From CAYNFR01 sp964616755 (lineage in GTDB: Bacteria > Bacteroidota > Bacteroidia > Chitinophagales > Saprospiraceae), in assembly GCA_964616755.1 (NCBI GenBank), contig CAZTSI010000012.1, positions 1 through 64,000 of the forward strand: 64,000 nucleotides of DNA. Reading direction: 5' to 3'. Under the pieces are notes generated by a model. It saw nothing but the letters and a program-made list of their open reading frames with translations. It was not told the origin of the DNA and did not search any database. Shown piece after piece: positions 19,771 through 28,405 of the stretch (positions within the stretch are counted from its first letter, which is position 1; the number at the start of each line of letters is the position of its first letter). The translations under genes were made by a program, and so were the position numbers.

Positions 19771-20757
19771 ATGAAGCGTCACAAGTACGTATTCAATCCT
19801 AACACCCTTACTTATGAGCGCGAAAAAAGTTCATTTAGTAAATTTGCTAAAAAGGCCTTTGGCTATATGTCAGCCGTCCTTTTTACATCTGCCGTATTGT
19901 TTGGGCTAGCCTATAACTTCTTTCCTACCCCCAAAGAGAAGGCACTCATGAGAGATGTGAGTCAAATGGAGTATTACTATAACGACTTGCTCAATGAGTT
20001 AGAAGAAGTGACAGGCAAGGTAGAAGGTTTGCAAGAAAAAGATAAATCTGTTCATAGAGTTGTCTTCGGAGTAGATCCGATTGATGAAGGTATTTGGAGT
20101 GGTGGTACAGGAGGGCGCGAAAGCATCTTGCGGTTAAGAAATCATGAAAACGCAGAAAAATTGCTTAGCGCGTCTATAGCCAAATTAGATCAATTGCGCC
20201 ATAAAGTTGACCTTCAAAATGAATCGCTTGACACTTTAATGTCGCTTGCTAAAACACATGAAGATAAAATTGCGTCAATCCCTTCAATAAAACCCGTAAG
20301 AGAAGATAAACTTGCACGCAATGTGCACTTACTTTCTGGGTATGGCATGCGCATTCACCCCGTACATAAGATACGCAAAATGCATCATGGATTAGACTTT
20401 ACAGCGCCTAAAGGCACTGCCATACAGGCCACAGGTAAAGGAAAAGTGATCAAAGTAGAAAAGAGTAGAAAAGGTTATGGCAATAGTGTACTAATCGATC
20501 ATGGATACGGATTTACGACACTCTATGCACATATGGAGTCTGTCGATGTACGCGTAGGCCAAAAAGTAATTAAAGGTGAGAAAATTGGTACTGTGGGTTC
20601 TACAGGCACCTCTACCGCACCGCATTTGCATTATGAGATACGCATCAATAATACGCCGGTAGACCCGATAGATTTCTGTTTAGACGGTCTGACACCAGCT
20701 GAATATCAGCGATTAGTAGATGAATCGCGAGTGGAAAACCAGTCGTTGGACTACTAA
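19771..20757 (+). CDS. M23 (LytM) family peptidoglycan endopeptidase
   Basis: The 328-residue protein has one N-terminal membrane anchor (about residues 31-50), a coiled-coil stalk (about residues 60-170) and a C-terminal LytM domain. The zinc site is visible as HHGLDF, LYAHM and HLHYE, so it appears catalytically competent rather than a degenerate EnvC-type activator. The sequence SGYGMRIHPVHKIRKMHHG is typical of the family. It would cut peptide cross-links in the periplasm during growth or division. Confidence 0.93.
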   Translation: MKRHKYVFNPNTLTYEREKSSFSKFAKKAFGYMSAVLFTSAVLFGLAYNFFPTPKEKALMRDVSQMEYYYNDLLNELEEVTGKVEGLQEKDKSVHRVVFGVDPIDEGIWSGGTGGRESILRLRNHENAEKLLSASIAKLDQLRHKVDLQNESLDTLMSLAKTHEDKIASIPSIKPVREDKLARNVHLLSGYGMRIHPVHKIRKMHHGLDFTAPKGTAIQATGKGKVIKVEKSRKGYGNSVLIDHGYGFTTLYAHMESVDVRVGQKVIKGEKIGTVGSTGTSTAPHLHYEIRINNTPVDPIDFCLDGLTPAEYQRLVDESRVENQSLDY

Positions 20758-21117
20758 TAGAATGCATTCTTTGCGTCGATTTGATAGTAGCGAGAATTTC
20801 ATTTTATTCGCATTTTCGGTCAATGGGACGTACTCTTTACGAGAAGTCAATTGCCAAGCTTAGGACGGTTTATTGAGTTTAAAAAATGCACATACGAAAG
20901 TGTAGGTAGGGGTAAGTAAAACGAATGTCCGTAATGTTGACTCCTCACAGTACAAAAAAACAAAATCTTATACCAACACTATCTTTGAATATTTTCTGAG
21001 CTCATATTTAGCGTATAAATTCTAGAGGATTGAACACACCATATTCAAAATTATTACACATTTCTTAGCACTAATAATACACAATAATTACAGGAACGCG
21101 AACCAAGAAAAACCGTA
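20758..21117. other. Intergenic region without a recognised feature
   Basis: This 360-base AT-rich stretch holds no supportable reading frame or RNA. The only structure seen is a perfect 12-bp palindrome (AGAATGCATTCT) at about 20760-20771, just after the M23 peptidase stop. Confidence 0.5.
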
Positions 21118-22266
21118 CTATTTTTCAATTTGTCCTATTAATAACACCGTCCCTTCTTTGGATTCTAAAAGATCATTTACTGGAATAGCTATAAATCGAT
21201 TAATATCTAGTTGAGTCAATACCCTCGATACGCCATATGGCAGAGAAATATCTTCAGACACTCCTGTGCTCAAGTCAAATTTAAAAAGCCTAAAATTTAG
21301 ATGGCTATAAAATTCGGTAGGAACTCGATCATATATCGGAGTATTGGCTAATGAATTATCGATAATATATTGCTCCTTTAATGGAGCATTATAGTTGACA
21401 AATACGGTATTATCGACGATAAACATCTCATTAATAGAAGGTCCAAATATTAAAGACTCCATAAGTGGAAATTTCTTCAATTCATGAAAAGTCGTTGGAT
21501 TCCAATTATGTAAGGTCAGTAGAAAACTAGTGTCATAACTTACATGATTTTTATGCACATCATACAAGTGAATATGATTATCCGGAGAAATGATTAGGAC
21601 TAGCTTGTTGCCAATCTTCATAAATACTGGCTTAAACCCGGGAAAGAAATGTTGATCGATAGGCAATTGGTAAAAAATAGACTGTTTTGGTATTTCACAG
21701 ACATGACTGAGCATTGTGTCACCATCCATCATCTGATTCAATACCGTAACTCCATCATAGTTGGCATAATCCATAATGCCCATTAGATTCAACATTTTAG
21801 AACCGCGCATGCTAAAGATGTAAGATCTCATTTGCTCATCACCAAATGATAACAATCCGTCTATAAATGGAATGACCGCTTCGCCCCTGATCGACGCCCT
21901 CTTTTCAATTTTATCTTTTGTGATCGAAAAAATTCCATGTTGCCCAACTAATAGAACTTCGCCATCCCCCACTCCTTTTGATTGAATTGCACCAATGGTA
22001 TCACGAAGGATAGACCATTCATCCACTTTCAATTTTTTATTTACATCATAGAGATAAAAATAATCATTGGTTGAATTACTAAAAAATAACGAATCCCCCT
22101 TTCGATCTATATACTTTAAATCATTGGCATCAAGCAGTATTGTGTCGGTTACTACCATTTTTGAAGACAATACTATACTATCGGAATCTAAGGTGGATTC
22201 GCTACAACTTAATACTAAAATTGCACTAAAAAACCAAAGCAATTTATCTTTCAACTTACAACTCAT
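21118..22266 (-). CDS. DUF4221-like beta-propeller lipoprotein
   Basis: From the ATG at 22266 the protein is 382 residues with a lipoprotein signal peptide and lipobox LVLSC (Cys21). That start overlaps the stop of the preceding small peptide gene by ATGA, which makes it preferable to the ATG at 22290. The body alternates short beta strands and acidic loops in a pattern matching DUF4221 and the related six-bladed propeller lipoproteins of Bacteroidota. Function is unknown. Such lipoproteins are often encoded beside small secreted cysteine-containing peptides, as here. It is probably surface-exposed or periplasmic. Confidence 0.72.
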   Translation of the reverse strand: MSCKLKDKLLWFFSAILVLSCSESTLDSDSIVLSSKMVVTDTILLDANDLKYIDRKGDSLFFSNSTNDYFYLYDVNKKLKVDEWSILRDTIGAIQSKGVGDGEVLLVGQHGIFSITKDKIEKRASIRGEAVIPFIDGLLSFGDEQMRSYIFSMRGSKMLNLMGIMDYANYDGVTVLNQMMDGDTMLSHVCEIPKQSIFYQLPIDQHFFPGFKPVFMKIGNKLVLIISPDNHIHLYDVHKNHVSYDTSFLLTLHNWNPTTFHELKKFPLMESLIFGPSINEMFIVDNTVFVNYNAPLKEQYIIDNSLANTPIYDRVPTEFYSHLNFRLFKFDLSTGVSEDISLPYGVSRVLTQLDINRFIAIPVNDLLESKEGTVLLIGQIEK

Positions 22267-22517
22267 TGAGAAGGTGGACAAACACAACATATTCCGTTAA
22301 GTATCCAAAAAGTAGGACAATAAGTGATATACTGACCATTTTTAACTCCTGTAAACGAGCCATACTGTGTACATGATCCACAATTGGCGTTTAAAAACGA
22401 AGAGCTAAATACAAGCACAACAACAATCAATGTTTTAAAAAAATTTTTAATAAAATTATATATTGGTGAGGACAGCAATTTTAAAAAAAAAATCACCCCC
22501 CCAACAATAATAATCAT
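22263..22517 (-). CDS. Small secreted cysteine-rich peptide
   Basis: The 84-residue product has a strongly hydrophobic N-terminal half ending in FSSSFLNA, a plausible signal peptidase site near residue 44. The predicted mature peptide is about 40 residues with six cysteines (46, 49, 67, 77, 78, 80), starting NCGSC and ending CCVCPPSQ. Its TGA stop overlaps the ATG of the DUF4221-like lipoprotein gene. The layout recalls the NVEALA-type exported peptides that accompany propeller lipoproteins in Bacteroides, but the NVEALA motif itself is not present. The long n-region suggests that the true start may be a downstream non-ATG codon. Confidence 0.6.
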   Translation of the reverse strand: MIIIVGGVIFFLKLLSSPIYNFIKNFFKTLIVVVLVFSSSFLNANCGSCTQYGSFTGVKNGQYITYCPTFWILNGICCVCPPSQ

Positions 22518-22574
22518 TTTAACATATAATTAACGATATTTTTATGAAGTTGAATCATTTTTGAAACCTAATAG

Positions 22575-23591
22575 CTAGCGCAATCCATTCTTGAATTGTC
22601 CCCAAAAACTAGATGGAAAACGATCTACTTCCTCAAAGCCCAATTTTATATCTTTACCATCCGCCGGGACATATGCCTGACCAAATAAATAGTCCCAAAT
22701 AGCTAAAGTCAATCCAAAGTTTACGCCATACGGTTTATCCGTAGGCATCTTATCCGCATGATGCCAAATATGCATTTCTGGGCTATTAAATACCTTCCTC
22801 ATCAATGGGCCAAATAAGAATATTCCTATACTAATGAATAGCCCAATCAATCCAAAAGCTGTCCAACTTCCCATCTCTGCATTAACAACCTGCGTATCCC
22901 ATAATCCGAAGGCAATCACAACACCTATTAACCCACCTAGTATACCACCCGTCACACGACCACTCACGGTAATATTACTATGATTAAAGTGACCCCATGC
23001 AAGCGTAAAAAGATGAATAATAAAAAAATCATACAAACCAATCCCCAAAAGCGCTAACGGGATATATTCTATCGTCCGATACACTACGGTCTCCATCCAA
23101 TGGTAGCGCAAATGAGCGGCAAATCCCATCTCTTGCACTGAATGATGCACCTTATGAAACTCCCAAAGACGCGGCACGAAATGTAGCAGACGGTGAGTCC
23201 ACCATTGGATAAAATCCCGCACCACAAATCCTGTCAGTAAGATAGCCCACATAGGCCACCCATTCATCGGATTTATCGATTCAAGGTTGATACCGACGAC
23301 GCCTATCACTAAACCGTTAACCCAATGCGTCACAAGATCGGAAGCTGCATTGTAGATGATCAATGAAAAAAGAAAAAAATTGAAGAACATATAGAAAAAA
23401 TCCAACCAAAAATCCTTTCGAAAGATTGGCTGCTCAGGTCGCCATGGCTTCCAAAGTTCTAAGGCAAAAAAGAAAAGAGACACTCCTATTAGCCAATAAA
23501 AATAATTACCCCAATGCGGCTGTGTTATCTCCGACCATAGATATCCTGCGTAGTCTGAATATGCCTTAGCAATTATGTCCAATACTTCCAT
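22575..23591 (-). CDS. Sterol desaturase/fatty acid hydroxylase family protein
   Basis: Translated from ATG 23591 (MEVLDIIAKAYSDYAG) the protein is 338 residues with several membrane helices. The di-iron histidine clusters of the family are present: HRLLH, HKVHHS, HFNHS and HIWHHADK. Members hydroxylate or desaturate lipids in the membrane with oxygen. The reading frame is open further upstream but that part runs across the divergent tRNA-Arg gene, so the upstream start codons are rejected. The substrate is unknown; in this phylum it may modify membrane fatty acids, ornithine lipids or carotenoids. Confidence 0.86.
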   Translation of the reverse strand: MEVLDIIAKAYSDYAGYLWSEITQPHWGNYFYWLIGVSLFFFALELWKPWRPEQPIFRKDFWLDFFYMFFNFFLFSLIIYNAASDLVTHWVNGLVIGVVGINLESINPMNGWPMWAILLTGFVVRDFIQWWTHRLLHFVPRLWEFHKVHHSVQEMGFAAHLRYHWMETVVYRTIEYIPLALLGIGLYDFFIIHLFTLAWGHFNHSNITVSGRVTGGILGGLIGVVIAFGLWDTQVVNAEMGSWTAFGLIGLFISIGIFLFGPLMRKVFNSPEMHIWHHADKMPTDKPYGVNFGLTLAIWDYLFGQAYVPADGKDIKLGFEEVDRFPSSFWGQFKNGLR

Positions 23592-23669
23592 GTTCTCTAT
23601 TTCACTTGTTAAAATAACCAACTTTTGAAGAATTAGATCGTAGAATACAAATATTTTATTCATACAGTA

Positions 23670-23700
23670 TTTGATAATCAATTGATTAAAAATACCTTTG
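23670..23700 (+). promoter_or_regulatory. Bacteroidota-type promoter for tRNA-Arg
   Basis: A -33 element TTTG (23670-23673) is followed after exactly 19 bases by the -7 element TACCTTTG (23693-23700), matching the phylum consensus TTTG-N19-TAnnTTTG. The tRNA begins 19 bases after the -7 element. Confidence 0.75.
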
Positions 23701-23719
23701 CAGCCCAAATAAGGGCAAC

Positions 23720-23793
23720 GGCCTCGTAGCTCAGCTGGATAGAGCAACTGACTTCTAATCAGTAGGTCTCAGGTTCGAATCCTGACGGGGTCA
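23720..23793 (+). tRNA. tRNA-Arg (TCT anticodon)
   Basis: The 74-base sequence folds as a cloverleaf: acceptor stem GGCCTCG/CGGGGTC with two G-U pairs, D arm with AGCTCAGCTGGATAGAGC, anticodon stem ACTGA/TCAGT with loop CTTCTAA giving anticodon TCT, and T arm CAGGTTCGAATCCTG. The CCA tail is not encoded. It has its own promoter and a strong terminator, so it is a single-gene transcription unit. Confidence 0.97.
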
Positions 23794-23808
23794 CATAAAA
23801 TTAGTTCA

Positions 23809-23847
23809 AACCTCTGTAAATCAATAGTTTACAGAGGTTTTCTTTTT
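23809..23847 (+). terminator. Strong intrinsic terminator of tRNA-Arg
   Basis: A perfect 12-bp stem (AACCTCTGTAAA and TTTACAGAGGTT) with a 7-base loop is followed by TTCTTTTT. It lies 15 bases after the tRNA. Confidence 0.93.
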
Positions 23848-23939
23848 GCACTATGCCCATCATTCTTTCGAAAATATAGAGAATATGTAACGATATGTGG
23901 CAGTTTTCACTCTATAATGAAAAGGCCTTCGGGCTCAGT

Positions 23940-24293
23940 ATGGCCTACGATACGCCTATAGCCTCGCTTATTAGAAGCTACTTGGAGCAATTCCCACATC
24001 TTTCAATAGAGGATAAGGCGATGATTAGTGGGCTTTGCTTTCTTGTCAATGACAAAATGTGCATCCATGTCAGTGGCGAACGGCTAATTTGCTGATATGA
24101 GCTTGACCGCGCAGCTGAAATACTCAAAATGGAAGGCGTTGACACTCTGATAATGTGCGGCAAAGAGATATAGGTATATTGCTCTGTCTAAACAATCGAG
24201 ATTTCCGACAATCACGCGTTGCAATATCGGATCAATCTATATCTAGTCTTTACCCCCTTCCCGGCATCGTTTGACAAAAAGTTGAAGAAATAA
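23940..24293 (+). pseudogene. TfoX N-terminal-domain protein, inactivated by three nonsense codons
   Basis: Read through from ATG 23940, one frame gives a complete TfoX_N-type protein: MAYDTPIASLIRSYL, then ISGLCFLVNDKMCIHVSGERL, then ISDNHALQYRINLYLVF and a Lys-rich tail ending KKLKK. Three stops interrupt it: TGA at 24093-24095 (where family members have Arg, CGA to TGA fits), TAG at 24171-24173 and TAA at 24189-24191. Each is one substitution away from a sense codon and there is no frameshift. TfoX_N proteins are small, cytoplasmic and of poorly known role. Recent decay is likely because frame and length are intact. Confidence 0.78.
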
Positions 24294-24385
24294 AGATTCT
24301 CGTTCAGACATTTTCTTCAATAATATATTCTAATCGGCCGAATTCTAAGCACATTTAAATCAAAAGAAGCGCTCTGAACTTTTTT

Positions 24386-24607
24386 TTAAGTGACCCCACC
24401 TATATCTGCTACATATTCCAAAATATCACCGGGTTGACAGTCCAAGGCTTGACAAATCGCTTCGAGTGTACTAAATCGAATGGCTTTTGCCTTGCCTGTC
24501 TTGAGAATACTGAGATTAGAAAGACTAATATTCACTCTTTCAGATAGTTCGTTGAGCGATACTTTGCGTCGAGCCATCATGACATCCACATTAACGATTA
24601 TCGCCAT
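24386..24607 (-). CDS. HTH transcriptional regulator (XRE/HTH_26 type)
   Basis: The 73-residue protein is almost entirely one helix-turn-helix domain: VMMARRKVSLNELSERVNIS, the recognition helix region NISLSNLSILKTGKAKAIRF and the C-terminal TLEAICQALDCQPGDILEY. It starts 3 bases after the DUF2975 gene. Small HTH_26 proteins paired with DUF2975 membrane proteins are a recurring two-gene module and presumably regulate their own expression. Confidence 0.88.
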   Translation of the reverse strand: MAIIVNVDVMMARRKVSLNELSERVNISLSNLSILKTGKAKAIRFSTLEAICQALDCQPGDILEYVADIGGVT

Positions 24608-24610
24608 TTT

Positions 24611-25138
24611 TCAAATAGTTAGTTGGTTTTCTAATTGCACTATACGCCCACTTAGCAATATCCGTATGATAAAATGAATGATCGCCGCGAAAAGTAACAA
24701 TTCACTTGGCCCCCAATCTATAGGTATGACAATATTAAATTTGTTCAGCCATTTGGCATACCCATACCCAAATACCGAAACGACACTGGCAAAAATAGAC
24801 AGACGTAAAATAGTTTGGATCGGTGGAATCAAATCTCCATTGAAGGGATCGATCATCTTCAACTTTTGTGAACTCACAATGACCCAATAGGCCATATATG
24901 CTTTCAAGGACATTAATGCAATTAGCAAAATAGTAATGATACAATAATGGATCATACTAACGTCCCTGACTAAGGCCAAATTAAGCCCCATATATAAATC
25001 GCTGGCGGCAACAGGGTTAATAAATAAGCTTACCAAAAACGAATACAAAATAGTACCCGTTTGGATACAAAGTCCAATAAAAACACAGTAGATCAAGATT
25101 CGCATGATTACCGTAATTCTTTCAGATAACATATTCAT
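24611..25138 (-). CDS. DUF2975 membrane protein
   Basis: From ATG 25138 the protein is 175 residues with four predicted membrane helices and the DUF2975 pattern ending in a short cytoplasmic tail (LLSGRIVQLENQLTI). An upstream ATG at 25159 would lie inside the candidate promoter, so 25138 is preferred. The function of DUF2975 is not known; its constant pairing with a small HTH regulator suggests that it senses a membrane signal or sequesters the regulator. Confidence 0.83.
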   Translation of the reverse strand: MNMLSERITVIMRILIYCVFIGLCIQTGTILYSFLVSLFINPVAASDLYMGLNLALVRDVSMIHYCIITILLIALMSLKAYMAYWVIVSSQKLKMIDPFNGDLIPPIQTILRLSIFASVVSVFGYGYAKWLNKFNIVIPIDWGPSELLLFAAIIHFIIRILLSGRIVQLENQLTI

Positions 25139-25156
25139 AGCCAGATTAATTTTTAG

Positions 25157-25187
25157 CAAATATAACTAATATTTTATTGTTTAGCAA
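25157..25187 (-). promoter_or_regulatory. Candidate promoter of the DUF2975/HTH operon
   Basis: On the minus strand a TTG-containing -33 element (25187-25185) is followed after 20 bases by TATATTTG (25164-25157) and C, fitting the Bacteroidota consensus TAnnTTTG. Transcription would begin about 12 bases before the ATG at 25138, giving a very short leader. Confidence 0.45.
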
Positions 25188-25480
25188 TATTTTTTTTTCG
25201 ATTAATGAAATTGATATGAACTTTTGATCCTTACAATAAAATTAATCCTCTATACGATAGCACGAGCCATGAATAAATAAAAATCAACAACCCGCAATTA
25301 AGACAATACTTATGGACGCTGTTCGCAGGCGCATCATCGACTAAGTACCCCTCATAATCAATTAGCGCTGAATGCCATGCTTCCTTAATTCAGAAAAGAA
25401 CATTCACAAAAGATTATTCGCTATAAACACAATCTCATTTTTTTTATGCACCTTAGTCGCTGTACTATAATGCCGCACGT
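25188..25480. other. Intergenic region upstream of the GntP permease
   Basis: Between the divergent DUF2975 gene and the permease I see AT-rich sequence without a supportable gene, RNA or strong hairpin. A promoter for the rightward catabolic group should lie here, but no good consensus match is visible. Confidence 0.4.
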
Positions 25481-26785
25481 ATGCTCATATTGTCTGCCAT
25501 CCTCGGCATCCTTATCTTAATCCTTCTTGTTGCATGGTTCAAGTTGGATACCTTTATTTCCTTCATAATAGTGTGTTTGCTGGTAGGTTTAAGCAATGGA
25601 CTTTCCTTGACCCAAACAGTAGAAGCCATCCAAAAAGGTATTGGCAGCACTCTCAGTTCCTTAACGATGATTTTAGTTTTTGGGGCCATGCTAGGTAAAT
25701 TAGTAGCTGAAAGCGGTGCCGCCAAACTGATCACTGAGCGACTCGTTTCGGCTTTTGGCATTAAAAACATTCAGCTTGCGCTAATTTTGACAGGATTCAT
25801 TGTAGGGATTCCCATGTTTTACACCGTAGGTTTCGTTATTCTTGTACCGCTCGTTATCGCCATTGCCCACAACACGAAACTGCCTTTGCTCTATATCGGT
25901 CTGCCTATGCTCGCCTCCTTATCAGTGACCCACGGATTCTTGCCCCCTCATCCTGCCCCTACAGCCATCGCCGAACTTTATGGGGCTGATATGGGGCTAA
26001 CCTTGATGTATGGAATCCTTGTCGGCATTCCGGCCATCATATCCGCAAAGTTCTTCCTCTCTGGCACTATGAAACGTATTCAACCGACCTTGCTCAAAGA
26101 CTATATTGTCGAACAAAACACTTCATTTCCTACTCCGCCTCTGGCCATTTGTTTATTCGTTGCTTCTTTACCTGTTCTATTGATAGGAGTAATTTCTTTA
26201 CTGGCTAAGTTTTATATTTTGCCTTTATGGTTAATTGGCTTAGGAGAACCCGCAATTGCTATGCTTCTTGCAGTTTTGGCTGCTATCTATTTCTTAGGGA
26301 TACGCACAGGCAGGCGGTCCGAGCAAGTGATGGGCGTATTACCTAATGCCATTACAAGTGTGGCGGTGGTATTGCTCATAATAGCTGGAGCAGGTGCCTT
26401 TAAAGAAGTAATGGTAGCTACTGGAGTCAGTGATATGATTGGACAGCGATTAGGCAGTCTTGGTATGTCACCTATTCTTTTGGCTTGGTTGATTGCTGCA
26501 TTAATACGCATCAGTGTTGGCAGTGCTACTGTAGCCGCCTTGACGGGGGGAAGTATCATGGCACCCATGATTGCAAGTTCTGGAGTAGCGCCTGAGCTTT
26601 TGGTGCTGGCCACTGGTGCGGGCAGCATAACCCTTTCGCATATCAACGATGGTGGCTTTTGGCTTTTCAAAGAATACTTCAATGTCACGATTAAAGAGAC
26701 CTTGCTTTCTTGGACCCTCATGGAGACAACCGTATCAATTGTAGGCTTAATTGGCACGTATATCCTTCATTTAATTATATCTTAG
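25481..26785 (+). CDS. GntP-family permease (gluconate/D-serine type)
   Basis: The 434-residue protein has about 12 to 14 hydrophobic segments and GntP family hallmarks such as GFIVGIPMFYTVGFVILVPL, LSVTHGFLPPHPAP and ATGAGSITLSHINDGGFWL. The family covers proton-coupled uptake of gluconate, idonate, fructuronate and, in the case of DsdX, D-serine. The next two genes encode RidA and a D-serine-dehydratase-like enzyme, and no gluconate kinase or sugar dehydratase is present. D-serine or a related hydroxyamino acid is therefore the more likely cargo (inference). Confidence 0.9.
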   Translation: MLILSAILGILILILLVAWFKLDTFISFIIVCLLVGLSNGLSLTQTVEAIQKGIGSTLSSLTMILVFGAMLGKLVAESGAAKLITERLVSAFGIKNIQLALILTGFIVGIPMFYTVGFVILVPLVIAIAHNTKLPLLYIGLPMLASLSVTHGFLPPHPAPTAIAELYGADMGLTLMYGILVGIPAIISAKFFLSGTMKRIQPTLLKDYIVEQNTSFPTPPLAICLFVASLPVLLIGVISLLAKFYILPLWLIGLGEPAIAMLLAVLAAIYFLGIRTGRRSEQVMGVLPNAITSVAVVLLIIAGAGAFKEVMVATGVSDMIGQRLGSLGMSPILLAWLIAALIRISVGSATVAALTGGSIMAPMIASSGVAPELLVLATGAGSITLSHINDGGFWLFKEYFNVTIKETLLSWTLMETTVSIVGLIGTYILHLIIS

Positions 26786-26814
26786 TTATTTCTAATCATT
26801 CAAATAACCTCTCT

Positions 26815-27273
26815 ATGAGCTTAGCCCATCGCCTTAGCGAACTAAAGATTCTTCTTCCTCCTCCACCGCCATTAGGTGGAATTTATAAGCCTGTGGTGGT
26901 CATCGATAAGATCATGTATGTCTCTGGACAAGGTCCCTTGTGCAATGATGGCTCCTTAATTAAGGGACGCGTAGGCGAAGATTTAACCCTTGAAGAAGGT
27001 TTTGCAGCAGCCAGGCAAGTAGGATTGACAATGCTCTCTACGATTCAAGATCAGATCGGTGATCTAAATAAAGTTAAGCGACTTATAAAAACTCTAGGCA
27101 TGGTCAATAGCTCTATGACATTTTTTGACCATCCGAAAGTGATCAATGGCTATAGCGAATTAATGGTAGAACTCTTAGGTGATGATGCAGGAAAAGGAGC
27201 TAGAAGCGCTGTAGGCATGATACTGCCTGGTAATATTGCCGTCGAAATTGAGGCTATTTTTGAATTGTATTGA
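26815..27273 (+). CDS. RidA-family (YjgF/UK114) enamine/imine deaminase
   Basis: From ATG 26815 the protein is 152 residues, the length of the RidA subgroup that begins LSELKILLPPPPPLGGIYKP. The conserved arginine of the active site is present in GARSAVGM near the C terminus. RidA proteins hydrolyse reactive 2-aminoacrylate-type enamines released by PLP dehydratases. Its position directly before a PLP dehydratase-like gene (3-base gap) fits that role well. An upstream in-frame start lies within the permease gene and is not used. Confidence 0.87.
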   Translation: MSLAHRLSELKILLPPPPPLGGIYKPVVVIDKIMYVSGQGPLCNDGSLIKGRVGEDLTLEEGFAAARQVGLTMLSTIQDQIGDLNKVKRLIKTLGMVNSSMTFFDHPKVINGYSELMVELLGDDAGKGARSAVGMILPGNIAVEIEAIFELY

Positions 27274-27276
27274 CCT

Positions 27277-28383
27277 ATGAAAGACTGGTACAGCATAACT
27301 GAGCCTGAAAAGGTCTTGTCCCCTTGCCTTCTGTTTTATCCAGAGCGCATACTCCAAAATATCCAATCGATGATAGCCATTGCTGGATCTGTAGAAAGAT
27401 TACGCCCACATATAAAAACCTATAAATGCAAGGAAATCATTCAACTTCAAGTAGATGCAGGAATTACCAAATTTAAATGCGCCACTTTTACAGAGGCGGC
27501 TCTGTTAGCTGATCAAGGCGTAAAAGATATACTCATCGCTTATCCATTGGTCGGACCGAATCAAAGAATTTTCGTTGAATTCATGCATCGCTATCCTGAA
27601 ATAAAGTTCGCAGCGCTCATTGACAATCTGAGCCAAATCGATCATTGGGCGCAGCTAAAACCCGCGAGCATAGATTTATATATTGACGTGAATGTTGGTA
27701 TGAATCGAACAGGCGCCTACCCTACAGAGGTCATATCCATCTATAAAGCCATAAAAAATACTCAACAACTTCACTTTCGTGGTTTGCACCTCTATGATGG
27801 CCATATTAGAGATACCGACATAGATCAACGCACTGCGTGTGTAGATCATGGTTTCAGAGAAATATCAGCTATCATCCCTCAACTTGAGATATTTGAAGAT
27901 CGGAGTATAGAATTGATATGTGGTGGTAGTGTCACTTTCCCAATACATGCCAAACATATCGAACGTACCCTGTCGCCAGGAACCACCCTACTGTGGGATC
28001 ATGGATATCAATCGAAATTTGAGGATATACCAATGGTGATTGCAGCCATGTTGATGACCCGAGTTATAAGCAAACCCGAAGAAGGACTGCTTTGCCTAGA
28101 TTTGGGACACAAGGCTGTTGGCTCGGAGATGATAGTTGCCCCAGTATTTTTTCCACAAATTCCCGACGCAGAAATTATGGTTCATAGTGAAGAACATCTA
28201 GTCATAAAAACAGCTGAGCATTCAAAATTCTCCATAGGACAAGAGATTTATGGTATACCCTATCACATCTGCCCGACGGTGGCCCTACATGAGCAAGTGG
28301 GTGTTATAAATAATGGTGTGGTATATGAATATTGGGAGATAAAAGCACGAAAACGTGCACCGAGTTACACTTTGACCAATTAA
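27277..28383 (+). CDS. D-serine dehydratase-like/D-threonine aldolase-like PLP enzyme
   Basis: The 368-residue fold-type III PLP enzyme has the cofactor lysine Lys47 in RPHIKTYKC, the barrel motifs DVNVGMNRTG and ICGGSVTFP, and a C-terminal metal site. The metal motif is H-x-C (His340, Cys342 in YHICPTV). In characterised relatives, zinc-dependent D-serine dehydratases and D-threo-3-hydroxyaspartate dehydratases use His and Cys here, whereas D-threonine aldolases use His and Asp. This favours dehydration of a D-3-hydroxyamino acid to a 2-oxo acid and ammonia. Neighbouring RidA and GntP genes support it. Databases may label it D-TA family. Confidence 0.85.
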   Translation: MKDWYSITEPEKVLSPCLLFYPERILQNIQSMIAIAGSVERLRPHIKTYKCKEIIQLQVDAGITKFKCATFTEAALLADQGVKDILIAYPLVGPNQRIFVEFMHRYPEIKFAALIDNLSQIDHWAQLKPASIDLYIDVNVGMNRTGAYPTEVISIYKAIKNTQQLHFRGLHLYDGHIRDTDIDQRTACVDHGFREISAIIPQLEIFEDRSIELICGGSVTFPIHAKHIERTLSPGTTLLWDHGYQSKFEDIPMVIAAMLMTRVISKPEEGLLCLDLGHKAVGSEMIVAPVFFPQIPDAEIMVHSEEHLVIKTAEHSKFSIGQEIYGIPYHICPTVALHEQVGVINNGVVYEYWEIKARKRAPSYTLTN

Positions 28384-28405
28384 ATGACCACAGCAATACT
28401 TATCC

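Noticed and set aside
23592..23747. Upstream extension of the sterol desaturase-family protein
   Set aside because: The open frame runs antisense through the tRNA-Arg gene and its promoter; the internal ATG at 23591 gives a normal family N terminus.
24093..24191. Recoding of stop codons (selenocysteine or reassigned TGA) in the TfoX-like gene
   Set aside because: Three different stop codons are involved and TGA ends many normal genes here, several by ATGA overlap; no SECIS-like hairpin was noticed.
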